This document shows, one piece after another, positions 44,061 through 54,102 of a DNA stretch of 64,000 nucleotides (positions are counted from its first letter, which is position 1; each line of letters opens with the position of its first letter). Source of the DNA: an uncultured Pelagibacteraceae bacterium (GTDB taxonomy: Bacteria; Pseudomonadota; Alphaproteobacteria; Pelagibacterales; Pelagibacteraceae). The position numbers and the translations under genes were made by a program. The stretch lies in NCBI GenBank assembly GCA_902579985.1, contig CACHIV010000003.1:1-64000 (forward strand). The letters are read 5' to 3'. The notes beneath the pieces are model-generated. The model made no database searches and had not been told where the DNA came from. It was given only the letters and a program-made list of their open reading frames with translations.

Positions 44061-44797
44061 TAATTAATTTTTTTAAAAAATCTTTCAAATCTAATTGTTT
44101 TATGCCATTTCCAAAATGAAAGAATACTTCCAATTTTATAATCTGATGAAAAAAAAATAAATTGAGCTTTTCCTACTAAATTATTTTCATGTACGTAGCC
44201 TACACTAGTTAAGAATCTGCTGTCTTTTGAACAATCTCTATTATCTCCTAAAAAAAAATAATGCTTTTCTGGAACAACAAAAATATCTGAATTTTGAAAA
44301 CTATAATTTTTTAAATATACTGTTTTATAAATTTTACCGTTTTCAAGTTTTTCTTCGAATGTGTTAACTTTAATAATTTTATTACCACAATAAATAGTAT
44401 CACTTTTAGATATTCTTGATTTTAATATCTGATTATTATTAACAAATAAATCACCTTCTATAAATTGAATACTATCTCCAGGCAAACCTACTAAACGTTT
44501 AATATAATCTGTCCTGTTATCAGATGGAGTCTTGAAAACTATTACATCACCAGTTTTAGGTTTTTTCCAAAATATTCTATTATTTAAAATTGGTGGACTA
44601 AATGGAAAAGAATGTTTGCTGTAGCCATATGAATATTTCGTTACAAATATTCTATCCCCAACTAATAAACTTGGTTCCATAGATGAAGAAGGTATATAAA
44701 AAGGTTGAATAAAAAAAGATCTTATAAATACAGCTATAATAAGAGCATAGAAAAGAGTTTTGATATTATCTATTATAATATTTTTAGTTATTTTCAT
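44060..44797 (-). CDS. lepB: Signal peptidase I
   Basis: A 245-aa membrane protease with one N-terminal span (LFYALIIAVFIRSFFIQPF). The catalytic Ser is in IPSSSMEPSLLVGDR, the Lys in RTDYIKRLVGLPGD, and the box-E motif GDNRDCSKDSRF is present. It removes signal peptides in the Sec pathway. It overlaps acpS by 4 nt in acpS-lepB-rnc-recO. Confidence 0.96.
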   Translation of the reverse strand: MKITKNIIIDNIKTLFYALIIAVFIRSFFIQPFYIPSSSMEPSLLVGDRIFVTKYSYGYSKHSFPFSPPILNNRIFWKKPKTGDVIVFKTPSDNRTDYIKRLVGLPGDSIQFIEGDLFVNNNQILKSRISKSDTIYCGNKIIKVNTFEEKLENGKIYKTVYLKNYSFQNSDIFVVPEKHYFFLGDNRDCSKDSRFLTSVGYVHENNLVGKAQFIFFSSDYKIGSILSFWKWHKTIRFERFFKKIN

Positions 44798-45180
44798 TTT
44801 TTTTGTAAAATTACATATGCTATAGAATATTTTTTATCATCTGAAATTGATAATAAAAAATTAAATGATGAAGTTTTAAATATTTTCTTTACAATTTTTT
44901 TTATTTTATCTGTTATAATAAAAGATGGTTTTCCATTTTTATTATTTATTACTGTAATATCTTTAAAATTTAGATTATTTCTAAAACCTGTGCCAATAGA
45001 TTTAGCAAAAGCTTCTTTTGCTGCAAATCTTTTTGAGTAATAACTAGTTTTATTGCTTATTTTTTTAGATATTAAAATTTCTCTATCTGAAAATATTCTT
45101 TCAATAAAATGTTTATTTTTTAAAGATTTATTTAGTCTTAAATTTTCGACTAAATCTACACCTATGCCTAGTATTTTCAT
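44794..45180 (-). CDS. acpS: Holo-ACP synthase
   Basis: A 128-aa phosphopantetheinyl transferase activating acyl carrier protein. The metal-binding motif GIGVDLVENLRL is at the N terminus and the second motif YYSKRFAAKEAFAKSIGTG follows. It is 2 nt from pdxJ. Confidence 0.95.
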   Translation of the reverse strand: MKILGIGVDLVENLRLNKSLKNKHFIERIFSDREILISKKISNKTSYYSKRFAAKEAFAKSIGTGFRNNLNFKDITVINNKNGKPSFIITDKIKKIVKKIFKTSSFNFLLSISDDKKYSIAYVILQKK

Positions 45181-45182
45181 AA

Positions 45183-45902
45183 TTATTTATTTATTATTTT
45201 TTTAAATCTTTTGATTGTATTTTTTATACCATGAAGGATTGCCTCACCTATAATAAAATGACCAATATTAAATTCTTCAATTTGCTTAAGCTTAGATAAG
45301 ATTGCTGCAGTTTTGTAATCTAATCCATGACCTGCGTGAACTTCTAATCCAATCTTTTGGGCAAGTATACAACATTTCTTAATTTTATTATATTCGTGTT
45401 TATAATTTTTGTTAAATTTAACTAAATTTGAAATTTTTCCAGTGTGAAGTTCAATACAATCAGTTTCTAATTTTTTAGCAATTTTAATATCTTTTAAATT
45501 AGGGTCGATAAAAAGACTTGTTCTAATCTTTTTTTTTTTAAATTTTGAAATTATTTTTCTAATTTTATTCATATTTTTTTTTAAATTAATTCCACCTTCT
45601 GTTGTTATTTCTTTTCTTTTTTCTGGAACTATGCAAATAAAATTAGGTTTATTTTTCAATGCTATATTTAATATATTTTTATTCAAAGAAATTTCTAAAT
45701 TTGTTTTAACATATTTATTTTTGCAAATTTTTTGAACATCAGAGTCATTAATATGTCTTCGATCTTCTCTCAAATGAATAGTTACAGAGTCTGCACCAAC
45801 TCTCATTACATATTTTGCAATATTAAAAGGGTCTGGATGAAATGAACCTCTAGCGTTTCTAACAGTTGCTACATGATCAATATTTACTCCTAATCTTATC
45901 AT
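45183..45902 (-). CDS. pdxJ: Pyridoxine 5'-phosphate synthase
   Basis: A 239-aa TIM-barrel enzyme of vitamin B6 synthesis. It begins IRLGVNIDHVATVRNARG, with VTIHLREDRRHI, and ends with EVHAGHGLDYKTA and EEFNIGHFIIGEAIL. It overlaps pyrE by 4 nt. PLP made here serves glyA, the metY pair and the sugar aminotransferase. Confidence 0.97.
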   Translation of the reverse strand: MIRLGVNIDHVATVRNARGSFHPDPFNIAKYVMRVGADSVTIHLREDRRHINDSDVQKICKNKYVKTNLEISLNKNILNIALKNKPNFICIVPEKRKEITTEGGINLKKNMNKIRKIISKFKKKKIRTSLFIDPNLKDIKIAKKLETDCIELHTGKISNLVKFNKNYKHEYNKIKKCCILAQKIGLEVHAGHGLDYKTAAILSKLKQIEEFNIGHFIIGEAILHGIKNTIKRFKKIINK

Positions 45903-46486
45903 CTTATAAATCTGCTACCTGGAATTGTAATAGGAATATTCTTAAGATTTTTAGGAAGATTATTCTTTTTAAAAGTTGGTACATCTATTTTCATATGAGA
46001 AATAATTTTTTTTTTAATTCTTAAAGATTTTTTTGTTGATCTATCTATTATAGATGCAAACCCTATTGTTTTAGCTTTTGATTTATTTATTAATTTGACA
46101 CATTCTAAACTTGATTTACCAGTAGTTATTACATCTTCAAGTATTAAAACTTTTGATCCTTTTTTAATTTTGAATCCTCTTCTCAATACAAATTTACCAT
46201 GAATTCTTTCACAAAATATAGTTTCTTTTTTTAATAATCTTCCCACTTCATATCCTATAATAATCCCTCCCATAGCCGGAGCTAAGATTAAATCTATAGA
46301 TTTAAAATTTTTTTTAATTTTTTTTGCTAATGTTGTACAAATTTCTTTTGCTAAATGTGGATAACTTAATAATTTAGCACATTGAATATATTTAGATGAA
46401 TGTAAGCCTGAAGAAAGAACAAAATGACCCTCTAAAAGGGCATTAGTTTTTTTTAAAATATTTAAAGATTTTTTGTGTGAAAGCAT
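45899..46486 (-). CDS. pyrE: Orotate phosphoribosyltransferase
   Basis: A 195-aa pyrimidine-synthesis enzyme. The opening LLEGHFVLSSGLHSSKYIQ and the PRPP motif VLILEDVITTGKSS are diagnostic. I chose ATG 46486, because an AGGA lies 8 nt upstream; the in-frame ATG at 46501 has no visible ribosome site. Either start lies within the end of the rsh gene (overlap 44 or 59 nt). Confidence 0.93.
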   Translation of the reverse strand: MLSHKKSLNILKKTNALLEGHFVLSSGLHSSKYIQCAKLLSYPHLAKEICTTLAKKIKKNFKSIDLILAPAMGGIIIGYEVGRLLKKETIFCERIHGKFVLRRGFKIKKGSKVLILEDVITTGKSSLECVKLINKSKAKTIGFASIIDRSTKKSLRIKKKIISHMKIDVPTFKKNNLPKNLKNIPITIPGSRFIR

Positions 46487-48188
46487 TCCTTTTGTCCTCA
46501 TGTCTGATTATCTTAAATTTAATCTGCATTTGTTTTAACTGACTTAAAAAATTTGTAAAGTTCTTCAAATTTAGAACGATAATGCTAAATCTAAAATTTA
46601 TATAATCTTTAGTTTTTTCCTGCATTTCAACTCCAGAAATATTCAATTTATGTTTACCAACTAAAGTAGTTACTTCTCCTAATTTTCCAGGTTTGTCAGG
46701 TAAAGACATCCATAAAGTTGTGTTATATTTTTTTGCTTCTTGATCTTTTTTTTCTCCTTGCTCATGCCAATATTTTCTAATAGCCGATCTTGCTTTACCT
46801 GTTTTTGTAATTGATATCCAATGAAGTGATGGAGATTTATTTTTTGATGTAATAATTTCTACAACATCCCCATTATGAAGAATACTTTGAAGTTCACTTT
46901 CTTTTCCATTAATTTTACAACTAGTTGTTTTATTACCAATTTTCGTATGTACAGCATAAGCAAAATCTATAGGTGTTGCGTTTCTAGGTAATTTAATTAC
47001 TAAACCTTTAGGAGTAAAACAAAAAACATTTTCTTGGAACATTTGTAATTTTGTATATTCAAAAGAATGTTCTGGATTTTCATTTTTATCAATAATCTCA
47101 ACAAGATCAGCTAGCCAATCATATTCTTTCCATGTTAATGAGTTAAATTTTTCTGAAGATTTATATTTCCAATGAGAGGCTACTCCTCTTTCTGCATATT
47201 CATGCATTTGACTTGTTCTAATTTGAATTTCGATAGGTCTTCTATTTGGACCAATAACAGCAGTATGTAAAGATTGGTAGTTATTTATTTTAGGAGACGA
47301 AATATAATCTTTAAATTTTCCAGGAATACAATTCCATTTATTATGAAATACACCCAAAGTTTTGTAACAATTTTCAGTATTTTCAACAATTATTCTAAAT
47401 CCAATAATATCTGAAATTTGTTCCAAAGAAATTCTTTTTTTTTGAACTTTTCTCCAAATGGAGAAAGGTGTTTTTTCTCGACCTATAATTTCAGCATTAA
47501 TCATATTTTCATTTAATAATTTACTTAATTCTAAGGAAATTGAATTAAAACTATTTACTTTATCTTCTTTAATTTCATCTAGCCTTTTTTTAATAAGTTT
47601 TCTTGCTTTATGATTTAAGACTTCAAAAGACAAATCTTCTAATTCGTCTCTAATTCTATGCATTCCCATTCTGTCTGCTAATGGTGCGTATATTTCCATA
47701 GTTTCTTTAGCTATTCGTTCTTTTTTATCAATTTTTACGATTGCATCTATTGTTCTCATATTATGTAATCGATCAGCTATTTTAACTAATAAAACTCTAA
47801 TATCTTTTGATGTTGCTAATATTAATTTTCTAAAATTTTCAGCTTTAGAATTTGATGAGGCTTGATTTTCAATTACAGAAATCTTTGTAACACCATCAAC
47901 TAAGTCAGCTACTTCTTGCCCAAATTCTTCTTTAATAGTTTCATAGGTTGCATGAGTATCTTCAATGGTATCATGCAATAAACCAGTTGTAACTGTAGCG
48001 CTATCTAATTTTAATTCTGTAAGTATGTTTGCTACTGCAATTGGATGGTTGGCGTATGGATCTCCTGACTCTCTTTTTTGATTTTGATGTGCTTTAATAG
48101 CAAAATGATATGCTTTATCTAATTTTTCTATATTTAAAAATTTGTTATATGATTTAACTTTATTTATCAATTCTTTAGAATTAAGCAT
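46443..48188 (-). CDS. Bifunctional (p)ppGpp synthetase/hydrolase (Rsh)
   Basis: A 581-aa RelA/SpoT homologue. HD hydrolase (about 20-180) with GLLHDTIEDT; synthetase (about 220-350) with IIGFRIIV and NNYQSLHTAVIGP; TGS domain with VFCFTPKGLVIKLP (about 385-445); ACT domain at the C terminus (PDKPGKLGEVTTL). It is shorter than typical 700-aa enzymes because the region between TGS and ACT is reduced. It is the sole stringent-response enzyme visible. rpoZ, usually its neighbour, is absent. Confidence 0.95.
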   Translation of the reverse strand: MLNSKELINKVKSYNKFLNIEKLDKAYHFAIKAHQNQKRESGDPYANHPIAVANILTELKLDSATVTTGLLHDTIEDTHATYETIKEEFGQEVADLVDGVTKISVIENQASSNSKAENFRKLILATSKDIRVLLVKIADRLHNMRTIDAIVKIDKKERIAKETMEIYAPLADRMGMHRIRDELEDLSFEVLNHKARKLIKKRLDEIKEDKVNSFNSISLELSKLLNENMINAEIIGREKTPFSIWRKVQKKRISLEQISDIIGFRIIVENTENCYKTLGVFHNKWNCIPGKFKDYISSPKINNYQSLHTAVIGPNRRPIEIQIRTSQMHEYAERGVASHWKYKSSEKFNSLTWKEYDWLADLVEIIDKNENPEHSFEYTKLQMFQENVFCFTPKGLVIKLPRNATPIDFAYAVHTKIGNKTTSCKINGKESELQSILHNGDVVEIITSKNKSPSLHWISITKTGKARSAIRKYWHEQGEKKDQEAKKYNTTLWMSLPDKPGKLGEVTTLVGKHKLNISGVEMQEKTKDYINFRFSIIVLNLKNFTNFLSQLKQMQIKFKIIRHEDKRNAFTQKIFKYFKKN

Positions 48189-48207
48189 CCTTAATTATAA
48201 CATTAAT

Positions 48208-48729
48208 TTAGATTTGTTTAATAGACCTTAAGTCTTTAATTGATAAGGAATTAATTAAATCAACTATATTTCTCTTCGATTTTGGATGTTTCCAGGATTT
48301 ATCTATTTCAAATAAAGGCAATAATACAAAATTTCTTTTATTAACTCGTACATGCGGCAAAATCAACTTATTATTTGCTAAATTTATAACTTTTTTATTA
48401 TAATCAATAATATCTATATCACACGTTCTTGGGTAATTTTTTTTTGATCTAACTCTTCCTAGCTTTAATTCAATTAAATTACAAATTTTTAAAAATTCTA
48501 ATGGTTTTAAGGTTGTTCCAACTTTTAAGATGATATTAATATAATATGGAAATGAAGAAATAGGCCAGGATTCGGAAATATAATTAGATGAACATTTTAA
48601 GATTTTAATCTTATATTTTTGCAACTCAAATTTAGCTTTTTCTATATTATTTATCCTATTTCCTAAATTAGATCCTATAGATAAATATACTTTATTAACT
48701 TGTTTTTCTGAAGTGTCTTGATTTTTCAC
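48208..48729 (-). CDS. folK: 2-Amino-4-hydroxy-6-hydroxymethyldihydropteridine diphosphokinase
   Basis: A folate-synthesis kinase recognised by [15 protein letters not shown] at the N terminus, the [20 protein letters not shown] segment, and [10 protein letters not shown] with [16 protein letters not shown]. Start choice is uncertain. An ATG at 48789 would overlap smpB by 95 nt; GTG 48729 keeps a 35-nt overlap and is preferred (173 aa). Its place between smpB and rsh, where rpoZ usually lies, is unusual. Confidence 0.88.
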   Translation of the reverse strand: MKNQDTSEKQVNKVYLSIGSNLGNRINNIEKAKFELQKYKIKILKCSSNYISESWPISSFPYYINIILKVGTTLKPLEFLKICNLIELKLGRVRSKKNYPRTCDIDIIDYNKKVINLANNKLILPHVRVNKRNFVLLPLFEIDKSWKHPKSKRNIVDLINSLSIKDLRSIKQI

Positions 48730-49165
48730 GATTCCAATCTCTGTTTTTCTTAGTGACTCTTTTGTCAAATTGCCTTTTTCCTTTAGCAACAGCTAATTCT
48801 ATTTTAGCTTTACCCTTTTTAAAATACATTTTTGTTGGAACAAGGGTAAAACCCTCTCTTTGCATTTTTCCTATTAATTTATTTATTTCTTTTTTATTTA
48901 ATAAAAGTTTTCTCTCATCCATAGTATTATGACTTAAAGTGCTAGCTTGCTTTAAAGCAGCAATATGAGAATTAATTAATACTATTTCGCCATTTTTTTC
49001 TATAGCATATGAGTCAGCTATATTAACTTTACCTTCTCTTATTGATTTAATTTCAGATCCTTTAAGTACTATTCCCGCTTCTATCAAATCTTTAAAAAAA
49101 TAATTAAAACTTGCTTTTCGGTTTAAGCAAATTATTTTTAAACCAAGATTGGTTTTTTTTTTCAT
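48695..49165 (-). CDS. smpB: SsrA-binding protein SmpB
   Basis: A 156-aa tmRNA partner for ribosome rescue. The family core reads [35 protein letters not shown] (first part [16 protein letters not shown]), and the basic tail [17 protein letters not shown]. It implies a tmRNA gene somewhere in the genome; none is recognisable here. It abuts dapA, a usual alphaproteobacterial order. Confidence 0.96.
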   Translation of the reverse strand: MKKKTNLGLKIICLNRKASFNYFFKDLIEAGIVLKGSEIKSIREGKVNIADSYAIEKNGEIVLINSHIAALKQASTLSHNTMDERKLLLNKKEINKLIGKMQREGFTLVPTKMYFKKGKAKIELAVAKGKRQFDKRVTKKNRDWNREKSRHFRKTS

Positions 49166-50049
49166 TAACTAATAAGTTTAGCTGATGATAGAGCTTTTTT
49201 AACCTTTTCTTCTGTTTCTTTTTTAATTTTAACCAAAGGCAGTCTTATTGCATCATCACATAATCCCAAAAGTTTTGCTGCATATTTAACAGGAGCAGGA
49301 TTACTTTCAATAAATAAAGATTTATGTAAAGGTTGTAAAATTTGATCTATTTTTTCAGCTTCTTTTACTTCATTATCTAATTTTGATTTTGAATATTTTT
49401 GCATATCTGAACATAATTTAGGAGCAATATTTGCTGTAACAGAAATAATTCCTACCCCACCCTTTTTGTTAAACTCAAAAGCAAGTCCATCTTCTCCAGT
49501 AAGCTGTATAAATTCATTTCCTAATTTTTTAATTGTTTGCTCAAGTCTATTTAAATCACCTGTTGCATCTTTAACGCCTGCAATATTTTTTAATTCGAAT
49601 AATCTAGCCATAGTATCAACAGACATATCAATTACGCATCTGCTTGGAATATTATAAATTATTATAGGAAGATTAGAATTGTCATTTATAGCTTTATAAT
49701 GTTGATACAATCCTTCTTGTGTGGGTTTATTATAATATGGTGTTACTACCAATGCACCATCAGCTCCAGCTTTTTCAGCATGTTTCGTTAATGAAATTGC
49801 TTCTTCAGTTGAATTAGATCCTGTTCCAGCAATTATTGGAATTTTACCTTTTGCTTCCTTAATACAGATTTCAATGACTTGTTCATGTTCTTTATGGCTT
49901 AATGTTGGAGATTCACCGGTTGTTCCTGCAGGAACTAAGCCGTTAGTACCATTTTTTAAATGAAAATGAATTAATTTAATGTAGCTATCAACATCTAGTT
50001 GATTATCTTTAAATGGGGTAATTAATGCAACATTTGATCCTTTAAACAT
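49165..50049 (-). CDS. dapA: 4-Hydroxy-tetrahydrodipicolinate synthase
   Basis: A 294-aa lysine/peptidoglycan-precursor aldolase. Motifs: [27 protein letters not shown], Schiff-base region [14 protein letters not shown] ([14 protein letters not shown]) and [11 protein letters not shown] with the catalytic Tyr. It is the first gene of the long minus-strand run down to recO and diverges from the lytic transglycosylase gene. Confidence 0.97.
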   Translation of the reverse strand: MFKGSNVALITPFKDNQLDVDSYIKLIHFHLKNGTNGLVPAGTTGESPTLSHKEHEQVIEICIKEAKGKIPIIAGTGSNSTEEAISLTKHAEKAGADGALVVTPYYNKPTQEGLYQHYKAINDNSNLPIIIYNIPSRCVIDMSVDTMARLFELKNIAGVKDATGDLNRLEQTIKKLGNEFIQLTGEDGLAFEFNKKGGVGIISVTANIAPKLCSDMQKYSKSKLDNEVKEAEKIDQILQPLHKSLFIESNPAPVKYAAKLLGLCDDAIRLPLVKIKKETEEKVKKALSSAKLIS

Positions 50050-50090
50050 AAATACTTATAACATAGTTTAACGATTCATTTAGTAAATTT

Positions 50091-52409
50091 ATGCTTAGAA
50101 ATATATCCTTTTATATAAAAATAATAACTTTATTTTTAATGTATATAACAAATATATATGCGCAAGAATTAGTGATAATTCCTCTAAAAAAACCAATTTT
50201 AGATAAAATAACAGAACAAAAAAAAATAACACAGGGCATTATAAGACCAAAATCTAAGCCAAAATTAAAAGTAGAGAAAAAAGAATTATCTAAAGAAATT
50301 ATTCAACCTAAATCAAAACCATCAAAAATAGATGAAGGTAAAGAAACTAAGATTGCTACAAAAGAAAAAGAAGAAATTAAAGAAAAGACCATAGAAAATA
50401 TAGAAAAAAAGAAAAGCAAAATTGATTTTTTAATACCAAAAAACAAACCACTTATAGTTAAAAAATCTACTACAAAAATCAAAACAAAATCTAAATATTA
50501 CAGTCAAAAAGATTTTGATATAGCAAAAAAATCAATTAAAGCTATGGAAAATCGCCAATGGAGTTCAGCAGTTTCAATTTCAAAAAAAGCTAAAGATAAA
50601 TCTATACATAGCTTTATTCAATGGAGACATTTATTAACTAAAGGTAATCAGGCTAGTTTTTATGATTACAATTTATTTATTAAAAAAAATGAAAATTATC
50701 CAAGAATTAATAGAATTAGATATTTAGCAGAACATAAATTATCTACAGAAAAAGTTTCACCAAAAAAAATTATAGATTGGTTTGGCTTTAATGATCCCTT
50801 AAGTGGATTTGGAAAATTAATTTTAGGTGAAAGCCTAATATTAAGAGGCGAAGTTGATAAAGGTATGGCTCTTATCAAAAATGGATGGATAACCGCAGAT
50901 TTAAACAGATCTGAAATGAAATTTTTTAGAAAAAAATATAAAAAATATTTAGATGCAAACGATTACATTAAAAGAGCAGATTACTTAGCTTGGGAAAGTA
51001 AACATTGGGACTTAAAAAGAATGTTACGATATTTACCAAAGGATTATCAACTGCTTTATACAGCAAGGCAGATTTTAATGAGTAAATCTTATGGAGTAGA
51101 TAAAGCTATAGCAGATGTTCCCTCTAAATTTAAAAATGATCCTGGTTTAAATTATGACAGACTTAAATGGAGAAGAAAAAGAGGAAGAGTCGATAGTTCT
51201 CTAGAAATTTTGCTTAAAATAAAAAATACTAAAGAATATATGATTAGACCAGATAAATGGTGGAAAGAAAGATCTATAATAGCAAGATCATTAATTTATA
51301 AAAAACGATATGCGACAGCTTACAAGATAACTAGTAAACACGCCCTTGAAAATGGACCTGAATTTGCTGAAGCTGAATGGATGAGTGGATGGATTGCTTT
51401 AAGTTTTTTAAATGATCCAATTTTGGCAATTGATCATTTTAATAATTTTTATAAAAATGTTGGGTATCCTATTAGTTTATCAAGAGGAGCATATTGGCTT
51501 GGAAGATCTTATGAAAAAATTGGTGACAACAATAAATCTCAGGAATGGTATGAAGAAGCTACAAAATATTTAACCACATATTATGGTCAATTAGCTCATT
51601 TAAAGATTAAACCAAACGAAAAATTTGAACTTGAAGAACAAAAAAAAGTAAATGAAGAATATAAAAAATATTTTTATAAAATTGATCTTGTTAAAATTGT
51701 TCATTTATTAAATGAATTGAATAAAGACAAATATGCAAAAAATATTTTAAAATATCTTGCTAACGACAATGTTGATAATGGAAGTGAAATATTAGCTGCA
51801 GAACTTTCAACTAATATTTCAAGATATGATTTTGCAATTCAGATTTCAAAACTAGCTTCTTATCAAAAAAGATTTCATAATGATTTTAATTATCCAATAA
51901 TAAGTACTCCTAATTATGTTGATGGTCGAAAAATACCTGAAGCAGCATTTATTCTTTCTATTATTAGACAAGAAAGTGAATTTGATATGAAAGCTAATAG
52001 TCGTGTTGGAGCTCAAGGTTTAATGCAGTTGATGCCTTATACTGCTAAATTAGTTGCTAAACAAGCTAAACTACCCTATTCAAAATCTAGATTAACTGCA
52101 GACCCTGAATATAATATTAATTTAGGATCTCATTATATAGCTGGATTAATATTACAATATGAAGGTGCATATCCATTTGCAACAGCTGCTTATAATGCTG
52201 GACCAAAAAGAGTCAAGTATTGGAAAAAATTAAATAAAGATCCCCAAAAAAAACAAGTCGATTATGTAGACTGGATTGAATTAATTAAATTTAAGGAAAC
52301 AAGAAATTATGTTCAACGTGTTTTAGAAAATTATAATGTATACAGATACATTTTAGAGAAAAAACCAATTGAAATGAAGAACTTTTTTAAAGATCAGCCT
52401 CTTTATTAA
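50091..52409 (+). CDS. slt: Soluble lytic murein transglycosylase
   Basis: A 772-aa exported enzyme cleaving peptidoglycan glycan strands. Signal peptide about 1-24 (cleavage near IYA-QE). Residues 25-135 are a low-complexity Lys/Pro/Glu linker with four PKxKP-like repeats. A helical TPR-like U-domain follows (about 140-600), then the SLT domain with catalytic Glu about 628 in IIRQESEF and the GAQGLMQLMP motif, ending with the AAYNAGPKRVKYW signature. It ends on the base before the convergent tRNA-Ser CCA. Confidence 0.93.
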   Translation: MLRNISFYIKIITLFLMYITNIYAQELVIIPLKKPILDKITEQKKITQGIIRPKSKPKLKVEKKELSKEIIQPKSKPSKIDEGKETKIATKEKEEIKEKTIENIEKKKSKIDFLIPKNKPLIVKKSTTKIKTKSKYYSQKDFDIAKKSIKAMENRQWSSAVSISKKAKDKSIHSFIQWRHLLTKGNQASFYDYNLFIKKNENYPRINRIRYLAEHKLSTEKVSPKKIIDWFGFNDPLSGFGKLILGESLILRGEVDKGMALIKNGWITADLNRSEMKFFRKKYKKYLDANDYIKRADYLAWESKHWDLKRMLRYLPKDYQLLYTARQILMSKSYGVDKAIADVPSKFKNDPGLNYDRLKWRRKRGRVDSSLEILLKIKNTKEYMIRPDKWWKERSIIARSLIYKKRYATAYKITSKHALENGPEFAEAEWMSGWIALSFLNDPILAIDHFNNFYKNVGYPISLSRGAYWLGRSYEKIGDNNKSQEWYEEATKYLTTYYGQLAHLKIKPNEKFELEEQKKVNEEYKKYFYKIDLVKIVHLLNELNKDKYAKNILKYLANDNVDNGSEILAAELSTNISRYDFAIQISKLASYQKRFHNDFNYPIISTPNYVDGRKIPEAAFILSIIRQESEFDMKANSRVGAQGLMQLMPYTAKLVAKQAKLPYSKSRLTADPEYNINLGSHYIAGLILQYEGAYPFATAAYNAGPKRVKYWKKLNKDPQKKQVDYVDWIELIKFKETRNYVQRVLENYNVYRYILEKKPIEMKNFFKDQPLY

Positions 52410-52501
52410 TGGCGGAAGAGGAGGGATTCGAACCCTCGGTACAAGTTTCCTCGCACGGTCATTTAGCAAACGACTGGTTTAAGCCTCTCACCCACTCTTC
52501 C
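52410..52501 (-). tRNA. tRNA-Ser (anticodon GCT)
   Basis: A 92-nt class II tRNA with long variable arm and encoded CCA. Acceptor GGAAGAG (52501-52495) pairs with CTCTTCC; anticodon loop reads CGTTTGCTAAA giving GCT; T-arm GAGGG-TTCGAAT-CCCTC. Its 3' end touches the slt stop codon on the other strand. Confidence 0.95.
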
Positions 52502-52526
52502 ACTGCGACATTGATATATCTGATTG

Positions 52527-52542
52527 TATTGAATATTCAATA
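52527..52542. promoter_or_regulatory. 16-bp palindrome upstream of soxB
   Basis: TATTGAATATTCAATA is a perfect palindrome 28 nt before the soxB ATG, within the only spacer that can hold the sox operon promoter (TATTTATAA follows it). It could be an operator, but A/T-rich palindromes arise easily. Confidence 0.35.
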
Positions 52543-52569
52543 TTTATAAAGTAATTATTGTTTATTGTT

Positions 52570-53823
52570 ATGAAAAATCGATATTCAATATTTTCACTGA
52601 TTAAAAATGCATTTTCACATCATGAAAATTGGCAAAAAGCTTGGAAAGATCCATCTCCTAAAAAAGAATATGATGCTTTAATAATTGGTGGTGGCGGGCA
52701 TGGATTAGCTACAGCTTATTATTTGGCGAAAAAACATAATATGAAAAATATTGCTGTTTTAGAAAAAGGTTGGATCGGTGGGGGTAATACTGGAAGAAAT
52801 ACTACTATAATTAGATCAAATTATTTATGGGACGCTAGTGCACGATTATATGATCATGCTTTAAAAATTTGGGAAGGTTTAACACAGGAACTTAATTATA
52901 ATATAATGTTTAGTCAAAGAGGTGTTATGAATCTTGCTCATAACCTTCAAGATGTAAGAGATTTAAAGAGAAGAACACATGCTAATAGATTAAATGGTAT
53001 AGATGCAATTTATTTAAATACAGAAGAAATTAAAAAATTTTGTCCAATTATAAATACTTCACCAAATATTAGATATCCAGTACTAGGAGGAACATTACAA
53101 AAAAGAGCTGGTACAGCTAGACATGACGCTGTTGCTTGGGGTTATGCTCGTGGTGCTGATGAAATGGGTGTTGATATAATACAAAATTGTGAAGTGAAAG
53201 GAATAAAAAGAGAAAATAATGAAGTAAAAGGTATAGAGACTACAAAAGGATTTATTAAAACTAAAAAAATTGGGGTAGTGGCTGCTGGTCATTCAAGTGT
53301 TATTGCTAACATGGTTGATTTAAAATTACCTTTAGAAAGTAAACCATTACAAGCTTTAGTGTCTGAACCTGTAAAACCAATTATTGATACCGTTATAATG
53401 TCTAATGCAGTTCATGCATATGTAAGTCAATCTGACAAAGGTGAGTTGGTAATTGGAGCTGGTACAGATGACTATATTTCCTATTCCCAAAAAGGAAGTC
53501 ATGATATTGTAGAAGGAACTTTGAATGCAATATTAGAATTGTATCCAATATTTAGTAGAATGAAAATGCTAAGACAATGGGGAGGAATTGTCGATATATG
53601 CCCTGATGCAAGTCCAATAATAAGCAAAACATCAATTAAGGGTTTATATTTTAATTGTGGTTGGGGAACAGGAGGTTTTAAAGCAACTCCTGGCTCAGGT
53701 GATTTATTTGCCCATACTATAGCAAATGATGAGCCTCATAAATTAAATGCTGCATTCAATATTAATAGATTTGTTAGTGGTGACCTTGTTGACGAACACG
53801 GTGCTGCTGCTGTAGCTCATTAA
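52570..53823 (+). CDS. soxB: Sarcosine oxidase subunit beta
   Basis: A 417-aa flavoprotein subunit of heterotetrameric sarcosine oxidase. FAD motif [16 protein letters not shown]; the covalent-FMN histidine lies in [31 protein letters not shown] is the second FAD contact. ATG 52570 is preferred over a TTG 12 nt upstream. First gene of soxBDAG, converting sarcosine to glycine, H2O2 and C1-THF. Confidence 0.95.
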   Translation: MKNRYSIFSLIKNAFSHHENWQKAWKDPSPKKEYDALIIGGGGHGLATAYYLAKKHNMKNIAVLEKGWIGGGNTGRNTTIIRSNYLWDASARLYDHALKIWEGLTQELNYNIMFSQRGVMNLAHNLQDVRDLKRRTHANRLNGIDAIYLNTEEIKKFCPIINTSPNIRYPVLGGTLQKRAGTARHDAVAWGYARGADEMGVDIIQNCEVKGIKRENNEVKGIETTKGFIKTKKIGVVAAGHSSVIANMVDLKLPLESKPLQALVSEPVKPIIDTVIMSNAVHAYVSQSDKGELVIGAGTDDYISYSQKGSHDIVEGTLNAILELYPIFSRMKMLRQWGGIVDICPDASPIISKTSIKGLYFNCGWGTGGFKATPGSGDLFAHTIANDEPHKLNAAFNINRFVSGDLVDEHGAAAVAH

Positions 53824-54099
53824 ATGTTTTTAATTAATTGTCCTTTTTGCGGTGAAAGAGAACAAAGTGAATTTAAAGCTGGTGGTGAGGCACACATAGT
53901 TAGACCTAAACAACCAACAGAATTAAGCGATGATGAATGGGCTGAATATCTTTTTATGAGAAAAAATATTAAAGGTATTCAATTTGAGAGATGGAATCAT
54001 GTTCATGGTTGTAGAAAATGGTTTAATATAGTTCGAGACACGTCTAATGATGAAATTAAAGTAGTTTACAAAATGGGCACAAAACCACCAATAAAATAG
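53824..54099 (+). CDS. soxD: Sarcosine oxidase subunit delta
   Basis: A 91-aa zinc subunit. Cysteines in NCPFCGEREQSEF and His/Cys in WNHVHGCRKWFN form the zinc site; ELSDDEWAEYLFMRKNIKG is the family's helix. It follows soxB with no spacer, in the standard B-D-A-G order. Confidence 0.95.
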   Translation: MFLINCPFCGEREQSEFKAGGEAHIVRPKQPTELSDDEWAEYLFMRKNIKGIQFERWNHVHGCRKWFNIVRDTSNDEIKVVYKMGTKPPIK

Positions 54100-54102
54100 T
54101 AA

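Noticed and set aside
46344..46352. TGTGGATAA, a perfect DnaA box in pyrE
   Set aside because: A single occurrence inside a coding region is expected by chance.
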